64,000 bases of DNA from Pseudoalteromonas denitrificans DSM 6059 (GTDB lineage Bacteria; Pseudomonadota; Gammaproteobacteria; Enterobacterales; Alteromonadaceae): contig NZ_FOLO01000004.1 of the NCBI RefSeq assembly GCF_900112265.1, forward strand, positions 58,483 to 122,482, in the 5' to 3' direction. A program made the position numbers and the translations under genes. Below the pieces are notes generated by a model that saw only the letters and a list, made by a program, of their open reading frames with translations, made no database searches and was not told the DNA's origin. Below are positions 9,359 through 19,200 of this stretch, piece by piece (within the stretch, counting starts at the first letter, position 1; each line of letters opens with the position of its first letter).

Positions 9359-10060
9359 TTAATCTTTACCTTCTAAACGACCAGTCCAATCTTCTACTTT
9401 TTTATTTTTAAGGCGGTTAGTCACCATTTTTTGCCATGATGGCACTAATCTTAGTTTTGCCAGTTCGCTCAAATCGCTATAATTTAGTTTGTCTTTATAT
9501 AATAAATTAACCACTTTGTTTAATGACCACGACGGATTAGGTCTATTAATTAAAATAATATCATCCCCCGCCACCATAACTCCTACTTGAAGTACTTTAA
9601 AATACCAACCTGTTTTTAGGCTGTCTTGCATTAAACGAGACATATTATTGCGTTCAAACTTTACATTCAATTTCCAACAAGGTTGTCTTGTTTGAACAAC
9701 TTCGAAAACACAGGTGCCTATTTTTATTTCATCACCTAAACATACATCTTTTTCTGAAATACCTGAAGTTGATAAATTTTCACCAAATGCACCAAATTGG
9801 TTAAGGTCGTTACAATTTTCTAATTCACTTTTCCAAAACTCATAATGTTCACTAGGGTATAAGTGCACAGCTTTATCAATACCACCGTGAATTTTAGTAT
9901 CACCTACTTCATCACCGATAATGCCCATTTCATTCACATTAACAGGACCTGAAATTAAACTTTTATTAATTGCAGATTTAAAAACACGATCTGTGCCTTT
10001 TTTTTCAAAAGGTATGGCTTTACCAATAAATATACGCTCTAACGTCCCTAAAATTTGCAT
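9359..10060 (-). CDS. MOSC domain protein, YiiM-like
   Basis: The protein has 233 residues when started at the internal ATG at 10060, which follows AAGGATTGAATTT and gives the usual family N-terminus MQILGTLERIFIG. An ATG 27 bases upstream is also open. The MOSC core shows GDEVGDTKIHGG and DKAVHLYPSEHYEFW, then the conserved cysteine in VQTRQPCWKLN and a 3-alpha C-terminal region. MOSC proteins carry sulfur to molybdenum cofactor or reduce hydroxylated bases (YiiM acts with Moco on N-hydroxylated compounds). The exact role here is inferred from similarity. Confidence 0.88.
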   Translation of the reverse strand: MQILGTLERIFIGKAIPFEKKGTDRVFKSAINKSLISGPVNVNEMGIIGDEVGDTKIHGGIDKAVHLYPSEHYEFWKSELENCNDLNQFGAFGENLSTSGISEKDVCLGDEIKIGTCVFEVVQTRQPCWKLNVKFERNNMSRLMQDSLKTGWYFKVLQVGVMVAGDDIILINRPNPSWSLNKVVNLLYKDKLNYSDLSELAKLRLVPSWQKMVTNRLKNKKVEDWTGRLEGKD

Positions 10061-10110
10061 AAATTCAATCCTTATTTTATAAATCATGCTTTCTTGATTT
10101 TTTAAAATAC

Positions 10111-10145
10111 AAAAAGCGCAGTCTGTTAAGAGATCTGCGCTTTTA
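10111..10145 (-). terminator. intrinsic terminator of htpX
   Basis: AAAAGCGCAG (10112-10121) pairs with CTGCGCTTTT (10135-10144). On the minus strand the stem is followed by a run of T. It lies 19 bases past the htpX stop. Confidence 0.8.
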
Positions 10146-10162
10146 TCTTAATATAATAATTA

Positions 10163-11026
10163 TTATTTAAGTGCATTTATACGTTCATCAAGCGGCGGGT
10201 GTGATGAAAAGAAGTCACCTAAACCTTTACCTGATGCAATACCAAACGCCATCATAGAACCTTGTAATTGTGATGGGTGATTTGATTTCAAACGCTCTAG
10301 TGCAGCACGCATTTTATCAGCGCCAACTAATTTGGCAGCACCAGCATCAGCAACAAATTCACGCTTACGGCTAAAGTAAGCGACGACGACACTTGCTAAA
10401 ATACCAAATATAATCTGAAAAACCATATCTAAAATAAAATATGTCCAAGAGTAACCTGACTCTTCTTCGTCATCACCTGATAGGAAGTTATCAACAATTC
10501 CTGCAAGTACTTTTGCAAAGAATATAACAAATGTATTTACAACACCTTGAATTAAAGTCAACGTTACCATATCGCCGCCAGATACATGAGAGACTTCATG
10601 GGCAAGTACCGCTTCAGCTTCTCCTTGACTCATGTTTTGTAATAAGCCTGTACTCACTGCAATTAAGGAATTGTTTTTACTGGGTCCCGTTGCAAATGCA
10701 TTCATTTCAGGACTATCGTAAATGGCAACCTCAGGCATTTTGATACCCGCTTTTTGTGCCTGAGATGAAACAGTTTCAACTAACCACTTTTCAGTTTCGT
10801 TACGAGGTTGTTCAATAACATGCGCACCTGTTGATTTTTTTGCCATCCATTTTGACATAAATAATGAAATAAATGATCCGCCAAAACCAAATACAGCGGC
10901 AATCATCAATATTCCTCCTAGGCTACGATTATCAATGCCAAATACCGACATTAAAATTGAAAGCACTATGCCTAAAACAAGCATAACAGCCAAGTTTGTA
11001 ACTAAAAATAAAACAACACGTTTCAT
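10163..11026 (-). CDS. htpX: protease HtpX (membrane zinc metalloprotease, M48)
   Basis: The 287-residue protein has two N-terminal membrane helices (about 5-28 and 36-58) and a zinc site HEVSH (H143, E144, H147). Two more hydrophobic segments lie near 155-180 and 195-217. The third zinc ligand is in [14 protein letters not shown], and the family C-terminus [13 protein letters not shown] closes the protein. HtpX degrades misfolded inner-membrane proteins alongside FtsH. Length and sequence are typical. It is divergent from nosR, with about 290 bases between the starts. Confidence 0.97.
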   Translation of the reverse strand: MKRVVLFLVTNLAVMLVLGIVLSILMSVFGIDNRSLGGILMIAAVFGFGGSFISLFMSKWMAKKSTGAHVIEQPRNETEKWLVETVSSQAQKAGIKMPEVAIYDSPEMNAFATGPSKNNSLIAVSTGLLQNMSQGEAEAVLAHEVSHVSGGDMVTLTLIQGVVNTFVIFFAKVLAGIVDNFLSGDDEEESGYSWTYFILDMVFQIIFGILASVVVAYFSRKREFVADAGAAKLVGADKMRAALERLKSNHPSQLQGSMMAFGIASGKGLGDFFSSHPPLDERINALK

Positions 11027-11160
11027 AGGTACCTCATATCTACTATAGAACTCATTAATATGGGGCTATTAGAGTGATTTTCAACAAAATTATTTAAGTC
11101 ATTCCTTAATAAATGTAACTAAGTATTCTGACAGAGGAAAAATCAGCATATTATTATTTT

Positions 11161-11174
11161 TTGATCTAAATCAT
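11161..11174. promoter_or_regulatory. FNR-type box upstream of nosR
   Basis: TTGATCTAAATCAT matches the FNR/EtrA consensus TTGAT-N4-ATCAA at 9 of 10 defined positions. It lies about 155 bases before the nosR start. Anaerobic activation of nos operons by FNR/DNR-type regulators is well established. Confidence 0.65.
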
Positions 11175-11209
11175 GTAAACAACTAAATCCTTGTTGTGAC
11201 TCGTTTTCT

Positions 11210-11223
11210 TTGATCTGAGTCAT
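11210..11223. promoter_or_regulatory. second, weaker FNR-type box upstream of nosR
   Basis: TTGATCTGAGTCAT keeps the TTGAT half and most of the other half (GTCAT). It lies 49 bases downstream of the first box and about 95 bases before the nosR ATG. Confidence 0.5.
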
Positions 11224-11266
11224 AACCCTATTCTAATCCCCCCCTAATATATGCCTTAGATTTGAG

Positions 11267-11285
11267 GTGCGACATTATGTCGCAC
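11267..11285. promoter_or_regulatory. perfect inverted repeat in the nosR leader
   Basis: GTGCGACA (11267-11274) and TGTCGCAC (11278-11285) form an 8-bp perfect inverted repeat with a 3-base spacer, downstream of the FNR boxes and 32 bases before the nosR ATG. It could be a repressor operator or an mRNA hairpin. No T-run follows, so it is not a terminator. Confidence 0.5.
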
Positions 11286-11317
11286 ATCTATGCAGTTCTA
11301 ACAGGGATATTTTTTTA

Positions 11318-13474
11318 ATGATTCTGAACGCTCACTCTAAAACATTAATCAAACAATTTTTTATTTTTTGCATTATTTTATTATTAAGTAGCATTGTGGT
11401 TCCAAAGTCTAGCTATGCATTATTTGTCAGTCCCCCAAGAGATCCTGCTCCACTCATTAAAGAAATATTTCCTCAAGCGAGTAAAGTAAGTGAGAAAAAT
11501 GGAGACTTACCACTTTGGACGATTTACAAAAATGATGATGTTTTAGGGTATGCTTTTGAAACTAACGATATTGCTAAAATCCCAGCATATTCAGGAGAGC
11601 CCGTAAACATGCTGGTTGCCATCAGTCCAAAAGGAGAATATTTAGGTGTAAAAGTATTAGAGCACCATGAACCCATTATTCTAGCCGGTATTCCAGAGCA
11701 AAAATTATGGAATTTCACCGATCAGTACCAAGGACTGCAAATTAAAGACCGTTTAAAAGTAGGCGGTAATGATAAAGCGGGATATGTTGCTATAGATGGT
11801 CTATCAGGTGCAACTGTTACAGTTATGGTTATGAATGTTGGCATAACTAAGTCAGCAACTAAAATTGCTGAATCACTAAAAATCATTAAAAAGAAACTTG
11901 GCATCATTCAACCCCTTTCAACAATTAAACACGATGTTTATAGCCAAAACACCTGGCAACAACTTATCGGCGATGGTTCAATTCGCAAATTATATTTGGA
12001 CCGAAAAACGATTGATGATGCCTTTAAAAATACAGATGCCGAACATATAGATGAAGCGAAACCGTCTCAAAAAGAAGATATGTTTGCTGAAATTTTTTAT
12101 ACCTTAATAGATATTCCAACCATAGGTAAAAATCTTTTAGGTGAAAGTGAATATAACTGGTTAGTTCAGGATTTAAAGCCAGGTGAACATTTAGTGGGTT
12201 TATTTGGAAATGGATATTCATTTAAAGGTTCAGGGTATGTGCGAGGCGGTATATTTGATCGTATACAAGTACATCAAAATGATAATGCTATCTCCTTTAG
12301 GGATTTAGAGCATACTCGTGTTACAGATATTTTCATCGATGGTTCGCCTCGCTTTAAAGAAATGTCTATTTTTAAAGTTCAAGCGCACCATGAGTTTGAT
12401 CCCGGTGCAAACTGGCAATTAGAGTTATTAGTTCGTCGCCAAACAGGCCCTGTAGATAGTTTATTTACAAGTTTTAAAGGCGAATATGACATATTAGACA
12501 ATTATGTAGATACACCACCGGCTTTTATGCCAGAACCTGAACTTACACTTACGCAACAAGTGTGGCATGAACGCCAAGTAGAAGTTGTAATTCTCTTTAT
12601 TTTAATGACCGTATTATTAATTACCCTTTTCTTCCAAGATGTTTTGGTACGTTTTCCAAAATTCTTGCATAACTTCCGCCATGGCTTTTTAGTGATCACC
12701 GTTGTATTCATTGGCTGGTCTTGGGGTGGACAACTATCAGTAGTCAATGTATTTACTTTTTTACAAGCCTTTATGAGTCAGTTCTCTTGGGACTTATTTT
12801 TACTTGACCCGATAATCTTTATTTTATGGGGTGCAGCTGCTGTGACGGCATTACTTTGGGGTCGCGCTGTTTATTGCGGTTGGTTATGTCCATTTGGAGC
12901 CTTACAAGAATTATTGAACGTATTTTCACGTTACATCAAATTACCGCAAATAGAATTACCTTGGGCAGTTCATGAAAGGTTATGGGCTATAAAATACCTT
13001 ATTTTATTAGGCTTATTTGGTTTATCACTAGACTCTCTGTCAATGGCTGAAAAGTTTGCAGAGATTGAACCTTTCAAAACAACCTTTTTATTAAAGTTTG
13101 ACCGTGAATGGCCATTCATTACTTGGGCGTTATTACTACTCATCATTAACTTATTTAACCGTAAATTTTTCTGCCGATATTTATGCCCACTAGGTGCTGC
13201 ATTATCTACCAGTAACAGCATTCGTTTATTTAGTTGGTTACGCCGTCGTACTGAATGTGGCCAACCTTGTAAAACCTGCGCTAAAGAATGTGAAATTCAA
13301 GCTATCCATCCTGATGGCAGTATCAATATGCGTGAGTGTCATTACTGCTTAGATTGCCAGGTCACTTATTACCAAGATGATAAATGCCCTCCTTTAAAAA
13401 AAGCAGCTCGTAAAAAGGCACAACAAATTGAAAAATTTAAACAAAATGAAATAAAAATCGTAGATGCCGGATAA
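11318..13474 (+). CDS. nosR: NosR, membrane FMN/iron-sulfur protein for N2O reductase electron supply
   Basis: I start the protein at ATG 11318 (718 residues), after AGGGA. The GTG at 11267 sits in the inverted repeat and would add an unlikely leader. A signal anchor (FIFCIILLLSSIVV) is followed by a periplasmic FMN-binding domain with the flavinylation-type motif DGLSGATVT. Several membrane helices and two cytoplasmic motifs CGWLCPFGAL and CRYLCPLGAA follow, and then a ferredoxin-like tail with Cys-rich sites (CKTCAKEC, CHYCLDC). NosR passes electrons to NosZ and is needed for its activity. It heads the nos operon, 62 bases before nosZ. Confidence 0.96.
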   Translation: MILNAHSKTLIKQFFIFCIILLLSSIVVPKSSYALFVSPPRDPAPLIKEIFPQASKVSEKNGDLPLWTIYKNDDVLGYAFETNDIAKIPAYSGEPVNMLVAISPKGEYLGVKVLEHHEPIILAGIPEQKLWNFTDQYQGLQIKDRLKVGGNDKAGYVAIDGLSGATVTVMVMNVGITKSATKIAESLKIIKKKLGIIQPLSTIKHDVYSQNTWQQLIGDGSIRKLYLDRKTIDDAFKNTDAEHIDEAKPSQKEDMFAEIFYTLIDIPTIGKNLLGESEYNWLVQDLKPGEHLVGLFGNGYSFKGSGYVRGGIFDRIQVHQNDNAISFRDLEHTRVTDIFIDGSPRFKEMSIFKVQAHHEFDPGANWQLELLVRRQTGPVDSLFTSFKGEYDILDNYVDTPPAFMPEPELTLTQQVWHERQVEVVILFILMTVLLITLFFQDVLVRFPKFLHNFRHGFLVITVVFIGWSWGGQLSVVNVFTFLQAFMSQFSWDLFLLDPIIFILWGAAAVTALLWGRAVYCGWLCPFGALQELLNVFSRYIKLPQIELPWAVHERLWAIKYLILLGLFGLSLDSLSMAEKFAEIEPFKTTFLLKFDREWPFITWALLLLIINLFNRKFFCRYLCPLGAALSTSNSIRLFSWLRRRTECGQPCKTCAKECEIQAIHPDGSINMRECHYCLDCQVTYYQDDKCPPLKKAARKKAQQIEKFKQNEIKIVDAG

Positions 13475-13536
13475 CAAATTAGTTTCAAAACTAAGTAACA
13501 CAAAAAGATGATAATTAAATAAAGTGGAGATATAGC

Positions 13537-15435
13537 ATGAGCAAAAATATTGATAAAGCTCAAATTGAACAAGGCAATGCACCCGAAAATGCCGACCGCC
13601 GTAGTTTTTTTGGTAAATCAGCAATTTTAGGAGCAGGCGCTGTTGCAGCACCTATGACTGCAGCCATGTTTGCAACTATGGCCAAAGCAAAAGCTTCAGA
13701 AGCTGCAAATAGCCCAGTTGTTCACCCAGGTGAACTTGATGAATATTATGGTTTTTGGAGTGGTGGTCACTCAGGTGAAGTACGTATCATGGGTGTGCCA
13801 TCAATGCGTGAGCTTATGCGTATTCCTGTATTTAATATTGATAGTGCTACAGGTTGGGGCTTAACAGATGAGTCTAAACGTATTAAAGGTGAAAGCGCAC
13901 ATTTATTAGCGGGCGACTCTCATCATCCTCATATGAGTATGACTGATGGCCGTTATAATGGTAAGTATGTTTTCATTAACGATAAAGCGAACTCTCGTGT
14001 AGCACGTATTCGCTGTGATGTAATGAAAACAGATAAAATCATTACAGTACCTAACATTCAAGCTGTACATGGATTACGTGTTCAAAAAGTTCCTTATACT
14101 AAATATGTTATTTGTAACGGTGAATTTGAAATTCCAATGAATAATGATGGCAAAGCATCATTAGAAGACGTTAGTACATATCGCTCACTGTTTAACGTTA
14201 TTGATGCTGAAACAATGGAAGTTTCATTTCAAGTTATGGTTGATGGTAACTTAGATAATACCGATGCCGACTACGATGGAAAATACTTCGCATCTACTTG
14301 TTATAACTCAGAAATGGGTATGAACTTAGGTGAAATGATTTCAGCTGAGCGTGACCATGTTGTTGTTTTCAGTTTAGCACGATGTGAAGCAGCCGTTAAA
14401 GCAGGTAAATTTAAAACTTATAATGGAAACAATGTTCCTGTACTTGATGGTCGTAAAGGCTCTTCGCTTACACGTTATATTCCAGTGCCAAAATCTCCAC
14501 ATGGAATGAATACTTCACCAAATGGAAAGTACTTTGTTGCCAATGGTAAGTTATCACCAACCGTTTCAATTATTGCAATTGAAAAACTAGATGATTTATT
14601 TAGTGATAAAATCAAGCCTCGTGATGCTATCGTTGGTGAACCTGAATTGGGCTTAGGTCCACTGCATACTGCATTTGATAACAAAGGTAATGCGTATACA
14701 ACTTTATTCCTCGATAGCCAGATTGCTAAATGGAATGTTGAAGATGCCATCGCTGCTTATGGCGGCAAAAAAGTTAACTATTTACGTCAAAAATTGGATG
14801 TGCATTATCAACCTGGACATAACCACACTTCAGCAGGTGAAACCCGTGATGCTGATGGAAAATGGTTAATATCACTTTGTAAATTCTCAAAAGATAGATT
14901 CTTACCTGTAGGCCCACTGCGTCCTGAAAATGATCAGTTAATTGATATTTCCGGTGATGAAATGAAGCTTGTTCATGATGGACCCACATTCGCAGAACCA
15001 CATGACTGCATGATGGTTCACCGTAGTAAAGTTAAAACTAAAAAGCTTTGGACACGTGATGATCCGATATTTGCTGAGACATTAGCAATAGCTAAAAAAG
15101 ACGGTGTTGACCCCATGACACAAAACAAAGTGATCCGTGATGGTAATAAAGTCCGTGTTTATATGACATCTATTGCACCAAATTATGGCATGTCGGAGTT
15201 TAAAGTAAAATTAGGCAATGAAGTAACTGTTATTGTGACTAACCTAGATCAAGTAGAAGATGTTACTCATGGTTTTTGTGTAACCAACCATGGTGTTCAA
15301 ATGGAAATTGGGCCTCAAGCAACTGCTTCAATTACTTTTATTGCAGATAAGCCTGGTGTGCAGTGGTATTACTGTAACTGGTTCTGTCATGCATTACATA
15401 TGGAAATGCGTGGTCGCATGTTAGTAGAAGCATAA
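13537..15435 (+). CDS. nosZ: nitrous oxide reductase NosZ, Tat-exported (clade I type)
   Basis: The 632-residue precursor has a Tat signal with RRSFFG (R21, R22) and a hydrophobic stretch ending in AKAKA. The N-terminal beta-propeller holds the CuZ histidines, for example GDSHHPHMS and the [10 protein letters not shown] and EPHDCMM regions. The C-terminal cupredoxin has the CuA site [12 protein letters not shown], with C613, C617, H621 and M624. The enzyme reduces N2O to N2 in the periplasm. The Tat signal and a nosR-led operon are features of the clade I (typical) enzyme. All expected copper ligands that I looked for are present. Confidence 0.98.
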   Translation: MSKNIDKAQIEQGNAPENADRRSFFGKSAILGAGAVAAPMTAAMFATMAKAKASEAANSPVVHPGELDEYYGFWSGGHSGEVRIMGVPSMRELMRIPVFNIDSATGWGLTDESKRIKGESAHLLAGDSHHPHMSMTDGRYNGKYVFINDKANSRVARIRCDVMKTDKIITVPNIQAVHGLRVQKVPYTKYVICNGEFEIPMNNDGKASLEDVSTYRSLFNVIDAETMEVSFQVMVDGNLDNTDADYDGKYFASTCYNSEMGMNLGEMISAERDHVVVFSLARCEAAVKAGKFKTYNGNNVPVLDGRKGSSLTRYIPVPKSPHGMNTSPNGKYFVANGKLSPTVSIIAIEKLDDLFSDKIKPRDAIVGEPELGLGPLHTAFDNKGNAYTTLFLDSQIAKWNVEDAIAAYGGKKVNYLRQKLDVHYQPGHNHTSAGETRDADGKWLISLCKFSKDRFLPVGPLRPENDQLIDISGDEMKLVHDGPTFAEPHDCMMVHRSKVKTKKLWTRDDPIFAETLAIAKKDGVDPMTQNKVIRDGNKVRVYMTSIAPNYGMSEFKVKLGNEVTVIVTNLDQVEDVTHGFCVTNHGVQMEIGPQATASITFIADKPGVQWYYCNWFCHALHMEMRGRMLVEA

Positions 15436-15510
15436 ATATTATAACTTAATATTTATATACAAAGTGCTGTTAGCTCAGCACTTACAACTGAGTAAAGGGA
15501 TGAATAGTCG

Positions 15511-16809
15511 ATGCTTAAATTATTCTCACTGACTTTGTTGATGTTAGCATCAAATGTTTTGGCGAAAACAATTGTTGTAACATCAGATCAAAACTTACAA
15601 AGTATTTTAAGTCAGGCTGTCTCTGGTGATCTTGTACAACTCACTGAAGGCACATATAAAGGTAACTTTGTGATCACACAGAGTATTACACTTAAGGCAA
15701 GTGATAAAAACAGTGCACCAGTCATAGTAGATGCACAAGGCAAAGGCTCAGCACTTACACTTGAGCATAGCAATATTACGATTAGTGGTCTTACTATTAA
15801 AAATTGGGGTGACGACCTCACAGAACAAAATGCTGGGATCTATTCTGAAAAAAAATCAACTAACATCACCCTAAATAATAATAATTTAGCAGGTGACGGC
15901 TTTGGAATATGGCTACAAAAATCGCAACAAGTCAAAATTCATCATAATAAAATTAGGGGGAATTTAAATTTACGTTCAGCCGATAGGGGAAACGGCATAC
16001 AATTATCAAGTGTGCAACACGCCCATGTTTATAACAATGATGTTGCTAAAGTACGAGATGGGATTTACATCATTGCAAGTCAACATAACTTGATTGAGCA
16101 AAACACCATGCATCAATTACGTTATGGCATACATTATATGTATTCACACGATAACAAAGTTAAAAATAATAGTGCATACAATACTCGTGCAGGTTATGCA
16201 TTAATGAGTTCTCGTCGCTTAGAAATCTCAGGAAATAAAACGCGAGATAGCGAAGATTACGGTTTTCTACTCAACTTTATTACCGCTTCGACTTTTACAA
16301 ACAATATCGTTCAAAATGTATGGACTAAACCTGAAAATAAAGTCATGGGACGCGAAGGAAAAGGCTTATTTGTTTACAACTCTGGATACAATACTATCAG
16401 CGGTAATTTAATTGATACCGCTGAAATAGGTATTCATTTAACCGCGGGTTCTGAAAAAACAAAAGTGTATGGGAACAGCTTTATAAACAATCCAATACAA
16501 GTGAAATACGTCGTAAATCGTGAAGAAGAATGGAGTAAAGATGGCAAAGGAAACTTTTGGAGTAATTATTTAGGCTGGGATTTAGATAATAATGGATCTG
16601 GCGATACACCTTTTGAACCAAATGATTCTATAGACAAGATTATATGGCAATACCCTGAAGCAAAAGTATTACTCGATAGTCCTGCTATTTTATTATTACG
16701 ATTTGTACAAAAACAATTCCCAGTTTTAAAACCTACCGGCGTGAAGGATAGCTTTCCGCTAATTCAACAACCTCAAAGATACCAGCCAGAAGTTAAGGTA
16801 ATACTATGA
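15511..16809 (+). CDS. nosD: NosD, periplasmic copper-site assembly protein
   Basis: The 432-residue protein has a signal peptide (1-18, ending NVLA) and a right-handed beta-helix built from CASH-type repeats rich in N and G (NGIQLSSVQHAHVYNND, GIHYMYSHDNKV). NosD works with the NosFY ABC transporter to assemble the CuZ centre of NosZ. The family region GKGNFWSNYLGWDLDNNG is present. Its stop overlaps the nosF start by 4 bases, showing tight coupling. Confidence 0.95.
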   Translation: MLKLFSLTLLMLASNVLAKTIVVTSDQNLQSILSQAVSGDLVQLTEGTYKGNFVITQSITLKASDKNSAPVIVDAQGKGSALTLEHSNITISGLTIKNWGDDLTEQNAGIYSEKKSTNITLNNNNLAGDGFGIWLQKSQQVKIHHNKIRGNLNLRSADRGNGIQLSSVQHAHVYNNDVAKVRDGIYIIASQHNLIEQNTMHQLRYGIHYMYSHDNKVKNNSAYNTRAGYALMSSRRLEISGNKTRDSEDYGFLLNFITASTFTNNIVQNVWTKPENKVMGREGKGLFVYNSGYNTISGNLIDTAEIGIHLTAGSEKTKVYGNSFINNPIQVKYVVNREEEWSKDGKGNFWSNYLGWDLDNNGSGDTPFEPNDSIDKIIWQYPEAKVLLDSPAILLLRFVQKQFPVLKPTGVKDSFPLIQQPQRYQPEVKVIL

Positions 16810-17747
16810 AAGACATCATTGTTTCACTGAAAGAATTAGGCAAAAATTACAATGGATTGGATGTTTTACAAAATATAAATTTAGATCTTAAAGCGGGTGA
16901 AGTATTAGGTTTGTTTGGTCACAATGGTGCAGGTAAAACCACCATGATGAAACTTATCTTGGGAGTTATTGAAGCATCATCAGGTTCAGTAAATGTTTTT
17001 GACGTTGCCCCTCAGTCAAAACAAGCATGGCATAGTCGTAAAAAAATTGGTTATTTACCTGAAAATGTCAGCTTTTACGATCACTTAACTGGCCTTGAAG
17101 TTTTAACTTATTTCGCCAGATTGAAAACATCTCCAAAACCCCAAGTAAAACAATTATTAGAGCAAGTAGGCTTAACACACGCAATAAATCGTCCAGTTAA
17201 AACCTATTCTAAAGGCATGCGTCAACGCTTAGGGTTAGCCCAAGCATTTTTAGGTGAACCTAAATTATTATTATTAGACGAACCAACGGTAGGACTCGAC
17301 CCTATTGCAACCAAAGAGTTCTACTTGAGTGTCGATAATCTAAAAAGCAAGGGTGCAAGTGTTATTTTATGCTCCCATGTTTTACCTGGTGTTGAACAAC
17401 ATATCGATAGGGCAATGATTTTAGCTGGGGGAAAAATGCAAGCGCTGGGCACTTTAAATGACTTACGCAATCAAGCTGATTTACCAGTTAATATTGCAGC
17501 TCATGGTTTGAATGGCGCTGTATTAGATGATCCTAAGCTCAATTTACATTTAATCAAAAATACTTCTGAGAATAGTCAATTACAAGTACCAGAGCAGAAT
17601 AAAATATCAGTTTTAAAGCATTTATTAGCTTATGACAATATTACAGATATTCATCTTGATGCGCCAACGTTAGAGCAGTTATATCAGCATTATTTAAATA
17701 AACATGACCAACAAAAAAACGTAACAAAACAAGGAACACAGTTATGA
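16806..17747 (+). CDS. nosF: NosF, ABC transporter ATPase for NosZ maturation
   Basis: The 313-residue ATPase has Walker A GHNGAGKTT (38-46), signature YSKGMRQRLGLA, Walker B LLLLDEPTVGLDP and the H-loop region CSHVLPGVEQH. It overlaps nosD upstream and nosY downstream by 4 bases each. It energises the NosY permease. Recent work on NosDFY shows that it works as a mechanotransmission device for copper-sulfur site assembly rather than a plain sulfur exporter. Confidence 0.95.
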   Translation: MKDIIVSLKELGKNYNGLDVLQNINLDLKAGEVLGLFGHNGAGKTTMMKLILGVIEASSGSVNVFDVAPQSKQAWHSRKKIGYLPENVSFYDHLTGLEVLTYFARLKTSPKPQVKQLLEQVGLTHAINRPVKTYSKGMRQRLGLAQAFLGEPKLLLLDEPTVGLDPIATKEFYLSVDNLKSKGASVILCSHVLPGVEQHIDRAMILAGGKMQALGTLNDLRNQADLPVNIAAHGLNGAVLDDPKLNLHLIKNTSENSQLQVPEQNKISVLKHLLAYDNITDIHLDAPTLEQLYQHYLNKHDQQKNVTKQGTQL

Positions 17748-18565
17748 TGCACCCTATTTTTGCTGTTGCCTTAAAAGAGTTTCAAGATGGCCTTCGTAAC
17801 CGTTGGTTAATTTCGATTACCTTAATTTTTGCTATTTTATCATTAGGATTAAGTTACTATGGCTCTATAGCTTCAGGTCAAATTGGCACTATTTCTATCT
17901 CATCCACAATCGCAAGTTTATCAAGTTTAGCTGTATTTTTAATACCTTTAATTGCTTTATTGCTCAGTTACGATAGTTTTGTAGGAGAGCAAGAGTCAGG
18001 TACATTATTGCTACTTCTCACCTACCCTTTAAGCCATAAACAATTATTATTAGGTAAGTTTCTAGGACAAGGCGCGATTATCACATTGGCAACTTGCTTA
18101 GGTTTTGGCAGTGCTGCCATACTCTTATTTATAACAAGTGATGTGCAAAATATATTCTCGTCTTTTGGTTTATTTATTCTTACCGCAACGTTACTAGGTT
18201 TATGTTTTACGGCAATTGCATATGTGATCAGTTTATCAGTAAATGAAAAGTCTAAAGCTGCCGGTATTGCTTTAATGATTTGGTTCTTTTTTGTTTTAGT
18301 ATTCGATTTAGCTTTATTAGGCATATTAGTGGGCATTGAAGATGGGTTATCACAAAACTTATTAGTTCAAATTATGATGTTCAACCCTGCTGATTTATTT
18401 AGATTAATCAATCTAAGCGCACTTGATACATCAGACGTCAATGGTGTACTCGCTGTTGCGATTAATTCAAGCTTATCCCCGATGACACTCACATTAATTA
18501 TGGCAGGATGGATTTTAATACCACTATCAATCGCCTCAATTATTTTTAAGAAAAAAACTTTATGA
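17744..18565 (+). CDS. nosY: NosY, ABC-2 type permease for NosZ maturation
   Basis: The 273-residue membrane protein has about six helices. It begins with the family pattern FAVALKEFQDGLRNRWL and contains the conserved GEQESGTLLLLLTYP segment typical of ABC-2 permeases of the NosY type. It forms the membrane part of NosDFY. ATGA overlaps join it to both neighbours. Confidence 0.95.
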   Translation: MMHPIFAVALKEFQDGLRNRWLISITLIFAILSLGLSYYGSIASGQIGTISISSTIASLSSLAVFLIPLIALLLSYDSFVGEQESGTLLLLLTYPLSHKQLLLGKFLGQGAIITLATCLGFGSAAILLFITSDVQNIFSSFGLFILTATLLGLCFTAIAYVISLSVNEKSKAAGIALMIWFFFVLVFDLALLGILVGIEDGLSQNLLVQIMMFNPADLFRLINLSALDTSDVNGVLAVAINSSLSPMTLTLIMAGWILIPLSIASIIFKKKTL

Positions 18566-19068
18566 GCCCAATTATGAGAAAAATGATTAAAATAACCAGT
18601 ATTGCTTTTTTAACCTTAATGACAATTAACCTCACAGGCTGTGGTGAAAACGAACAACAAGTCATACGTCAAGCTGTTGCCATAGAAAGTGCTGATGGGT
18701 GTCATTTATGCGGTATGATTATTAGTGGTTTTCCTGGTCCCAAAGGCCAGCTATTTAATAAAACATCTGACATATCTCATAAATTTTGCTCTACCCGAGA
18801 CTTATTTGGTTTTTTATTACAACCAGAAAACATTCGACAGGTGAAAGAAGTATATGTACATGATATGAGTAAAACCCCCTGGCAAAAACCCAGTAATGAG
18901 TTTTTTATTAATGCCACAGATGCATGGTTTATCATAGGTTCGAGTAAAAATGGTGCTATGGGTGAAACAATTGCAAGTTTTAGCAAGGAAAAAGATGCCT
19001 CAGCTTTTAGTAAAGAATTTGGCGGAAAAATATACCGCTTTAACGAGATCACAATTGATGTAATTTAA
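18562..19068 (+). CDS. nosL: NosL, copper chaperone lipoprotein
   Basis: The 168-residue protein has a lipoprotein signal with lipobox LTGC (C27). The family Cu(I) site CHLCGM has C47, C50 and M52. NosL delivers copper to apo-NosZ in the periplasm. It is translationally coupled to nosY through ATGA. It is the last gene, since a terminator follows directly. No nosX/apbE flavin-transferase gene lies in this operon. Confidence 0.95.
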   Translation: MSPIMRKMIKITSIAFLTLMTINLTGCGENEQQVIRQAVAIESADGCHLCGMIISGFPGPKGQLFNKTSDISHKFCSTRDLFGFLLQPENIRQVKEVYVHDMSKTPWQKPSNEFFINATDAWFIIGSSKNGAMGETIASFSKEKDASAFSKEFGGKIYRFNEITIDVI

Positions 19069-19082
19069 TTAAATATATTTAT

Positions 19083-19119
19083 AAAAAACCTGAGTTTTAA
19101 ATAAATTCAGGTTTTTTTG
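19083..19119 (+). terminator. intrinsic terminator of the nos operon
   Basis: AAAAAACCTGA pairs with TTCAGGTTTTTT across an AT-rich loop and is followed by more T. It lies 15 bases after the nosL stop. Confidence 0.85.
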
Positions 19120-19200
19120 TTTTTTCAATAAACAAATTTAGTCCTTTTTTTATTTACTGTCATACTTATCACTATTAAAAAAGCAAAATTAAGGATGGTG

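Noticed and set aside
11267..11317. GTG at 11267 as the nosR start
   Set aside because: The added leader lies inside a perfect inverted repeat and precedes a normal signal-anchor start at 11318 with AGGGA.
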